From a bacterium (GTDB lineage Bacteria > UBP14 > UBA6098 > B30-G16), in NCBI GenBank assembly GCA_027007865.1, contig JALTEE010000269.1:1-7547 (forward strand): a stretch of DNA of 7,547 nucleotides, read 5' to 3'. The first letter of the stretch is position 1. The number at the start of each line of letters is the position of its first letter. This document shows positions 5,952 to 7,547 of this stretch, in pieces. The translations under genes and the position numbers were made by a program. The notes beneath the pieces are model-generated. The model was not told where the DNA came from, made no database searches, and saw only the letters and a list, made by a program, of their open reading frames with translations.

Positions 5952-7547
5952 ATGAGAAACACAATCATCTTTGTAGCGGCGCTGCTGCTTTTCGTCGGTG
6001 TGTGCTTTGCCCAGCCGACTATCGAGTGGCAGAGAGCGCTCGGCGGAAGTTATAATGATTGGGCGAGGTCCATTCAACAGACATCCGATGGCGGATACAT
6101 CGTGGCGGGAGTGTCATGGTCCAATGATGGCGATGTCAGCGGAAACCACGGCGGTGCGGATTATTGGGTAGTGAAGTTGAATTCTGTGGGCGTAATCGAG
6201 TGGCAGAGAGCGCTCGGCGGAAGCGGTAATGATGAAGCGTGTTCCATTCAACAGACATCCGATGGCGGGTTCATCGTGGCGGGAGAGTCCCGTTCCAATG
6301 ATGGCGATGTCAGCGGATGGCACGAAGGATATGATATTTATGGATATCCGGCTTTTGATTATTGGGTAGTGAAGTTGAATTCTGCTGGCGCTCTCGTCTG
6401 GCAGAGAGCGCTCGGCGGAAGCGGTAATGATGAAGCGTGTTCCATTCAACAGACATCCGATGGCGGGTTCATCGTGGCGGGATATTCCAGATCCAATGAT
6501 GGCGATGTCAGCGGACATAACGTAAACATATTTTATCCTGATTATTGGGTAGTGAAACTAAATTCATCGGGCGGTATCGTATGGCAGAAATGCCTCGGCG
6601 GAAGTGATGATGATTGGGCGACTTCCATTCAACAGACATCCGATGGCGGATACATCGTGGCGGGATATTCCTATTCCAATGATGGCGATGTCAGCGGACA
6701 TCACGGAAGCACAAGTTTTTCTGATTATTGGGTAGTGAAGTTGAATTCTGCGGGCGACATTGTCTGGCAGAGAAGCCTCGGCGGAAGCGGTGGTGATGGC
6801 GGAATTTATTATTTGAGTGCGTGTTCCATTCAACAGACATCCGATGGCGGGTTCATCGTGGCGGGTCTTTCCTTGTCCAATGATGGCGATGTCAGCGGAC
6901 ATCACGGAAGCACAAGTTTTTCTGATTATTGGGTCGTGAAGTTGAATTCTGCTAGCGATATCGAATGGCAGAGAGCGCTCGGCGGAAGTTATGATGATGT
7001 AGCGTATTCCATTCAACAGACATCCGATGGCGGGTTCATCGCGGCGGGATTCTCCGCTTCCAATGATGGCGATGTCAGCGGAAACCACGGTGCGGGAGAT
7101 TATTGGGTGTTGAAGTTGAATTCTGCTGGCGCTCTCGTCTGGCAGAGAGCGCTTGGCGGAAGTGATGATGATTGGGCGACTTCCATTCAACAGACATCCG
7201 ATGGCGGGTTCATCGTGGCGGGATTCTCCGATTCCAATGATGGCGATGTCAGTGGAAACCACGGCAACATCGATTATTGGGTAGTGAAGTTGTCGCCGGA
7301 AGAAGGAATAAGCGATGACAACAATAGGTTGCAACCAATTGCCTATACAATCAGTGCCTATCCCAATCCGTTCAATTCGTCGTGCAAAATCACATTGTCA
7401 TGTCATTCCTCCCGCCTTAGCGAGAGGAATCCAGAAGGATGGGTGGATGTAAAGATATACGATTTGCGGGGGAATGTTGTTTTCACGAATGCCGTAGGGG
7501 CGAGGTCGCCTCGCCCAATGCAAAAGGGTGCGGAAACCGCGCCCCTA
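5952..7547 (+). CDS. Secreted seven-repeat propeller-like protein with PNPFN sorting domain (3' partial)
   Basis: The frame is open from ATG 5952 to the edge (532 codons, no stop). AGGGAGG lies 6 bases before the ATG. A signal peptide (MRNTIIFVAALLL...VCFA) is likely cleaved before Q21. Seven repeats of 58-67 residues begin with WQR/WQK at residues 26, 84, 150, 211, 272, 339 and 397. Each has the order LGGS..D.A, SIQQTSDGGFIVAG, SNDGDVSG and DYWVVKLNS. This fits a seven-bladed beta-propeller; the NDGDVSG loops could bind calcium. From about residue 465 a C-terminal sorting-type domain starts (ISAYPNPFNSSCKITL, later VDVKIYDLRGNVV), which implies type IX secretion to the cell surface or outside. 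Two palindromic DNA repeats are read through in this domain (7405-7430 and 7494 onward). Ligand is unknown. Confidence 0.9.
   Translation, partial: MRNTIIFVAALLLFVGVCFAQPTIEWQRALGGSYNDWARSIQQTSDGGYIVAGVSWSNDGDVSGNHGGADYWVVKLNSVGVIEWQRALGGSGNDEACSIQQTSDGGFIVAGESRSNDGDVSGWHEGYDIYGYPAFDYWVVKLNSAGALVWQRALGGSGNDEACSIQQTSDGGFIVAGYSRSNDGDVSGHNVNIFYPDYWVVKLNSSGGIVWQKCLGGSDDDWATSIQQTSDGGYIVAGYSYSNDGDVSGHHGSTSFSDYWVVKLNSAGDIVWQRSLGGSGGDGGIYYLSACSIQQTSDGGFIVAGLSLSNDGDVSGHHGSTSFSDYWVVKLNSASDIEWQRALGGSYDDVAYSIQQTSDGGFIAAGFSASNDGDVSGNHGAGDYWVLKLNSAGALVWQRALGGSDDDWATSIQQTSDGGFIVAGFSDSNDGDVSGNHGNIDYWVVKLSPEEGISDDNNRLQPIAYTISAYPNPFNSSCKITLSCHSSRLSERNPEGWVDVKIYDLRGNVVFTNAVGARSPRPMQKGAETAPL
6021..7292 (+). repeat. 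Seven tandem coding repeats (about 174-201 bp)
   Basis: Tryptophan codons that mark each unit are at 6027, 6201, 6399, 6582, 6765, 6966 and 7140, giving unit lengths of 174, 198, 183, 183, 201 and 174 bp. The core TCCATTCAACAGACATCCGA followed by TGGCGG is identical in every unit. Length changes occur mainly in the loop after SNDGDVSG, plus one insertion after LGGS in unit 5. Confidence 0.95.
7405..7430. repeat. Palindromic repeat unit inside the sorting domain
   Basis: ATTCCTCCCGC, loop CTTA, GCGAGAGGAAT form an 11-bp stem with one mismatch. The flanks TGTC before and CCAGAAGGATGG after resemble the widespread dispersed palindromes of the TCATTCCCGC...GCGGGAATCCAG type. It is read in frame as roughly HSSRLSERNPEG. 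Confidence 0.6.
7494..7547. repeat. Double-hairpin palindromic repeat, copy 2 (cut by window edge)
   Basis: It has the same architecture as the copy at 5864-5919: GTAGGGGCG start, hairpin GGGCGAGG, loop TCG, CCTCGCCC (7498-7516), a 9-bp spacer, hairpin GGGTGCGG, loop AAA, CCGCGCCC (7526-7544), then CCTA at the edge; only the final C is missing. It is translated in frame as GARSPRPMQKGAETAPL. Confidence 0.85.

Noticed and set aside
6114..6518. 134-residue minus-strand ORF with repeats such as SADIAIIG
   Set aside because: Antisense shadow of the repeated propeller gene; it repeats only because the real gene does, and its unit lacks stops by chance.
6564..7334. 256-residue minus-strand ORF with the same repeats
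   Set aside because: Also antisense to the propeller repeats. The plus frame has a signal peptide, a strong ribosome site and a recognised C-terminal domain, so it is the real gene.

Overview
The window looks like a chromosomal segment of a Gram-negative-type bacterium, probably from the FCB group or one of the candidate phyla close to it (Cloacimonetes, Marinimicrobia, WOR-3, KSB1 and similar). The main clue is a secreted repeat protein that ends in a PNPFN-type C-terminal sorting domain, the kind used by type IX secretion. The palindromic repeats scattered through the window are also common in such genomes. Lineage is an inference; there is no rRNA or other marker gene here.

Layout from left to right. 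Positions 1-149 hold a degenerate tandem array of about seven 20-21 bp units, each an imperfect TTCC-N8-GGAA palindrome, probably continuing past the left edge. Then follows a run of genes all on the minus strand. In transcription order (right to left) they are a small cysteine-rich DUF6485-like protein (5615-5418), a secreted 602-residue TPR protein (5411-3603), an AT-rich remnant of a restriction-modification locus (3509-2044), phosphate acetyltransferase pta (2010-1018) and GAR formyltransferase purN (896-279). The housekeeping genes have clear Shine-Dalgarno sites and all key residues.

The restriction-modification remnant is the most unusual part. It has a DNA methyltransferase cut off right after its DPPY motif, a 53-residue unknown protein, a HARE-HTH/PD-(D/E)XK nuclease whose native start is followed by a stop at codon 3, and a second PD-(D/E)XK nuclease that ends in a 15-A homopolymer. 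The first three are joined by ATGA stop/start overlaps, so this was once a tightly coupled operon. It now looks decayed or internally deleted, and it probably came in by transfer between the TPR gene and pta.

The divergent intergenic region 5616-5951 carries candidate promoters for both directions, a perfect 10-bp-stem hairpin near the predicted plus-strand start site, and a 56-bp double-hairpin palindromic repeat. From 5952 to the right edge runs an open plus-strand gene with no stop in the window. It encodes a signal peptide, seven near-identical repeats of 58-67 residues (a likely seven-bladed propeller) and the start of the sorting domain. That domain is interrupted in frame by two palindromic repeats; one is a second copy of the double-hairpin element, with base-paired substitutions in its arms.
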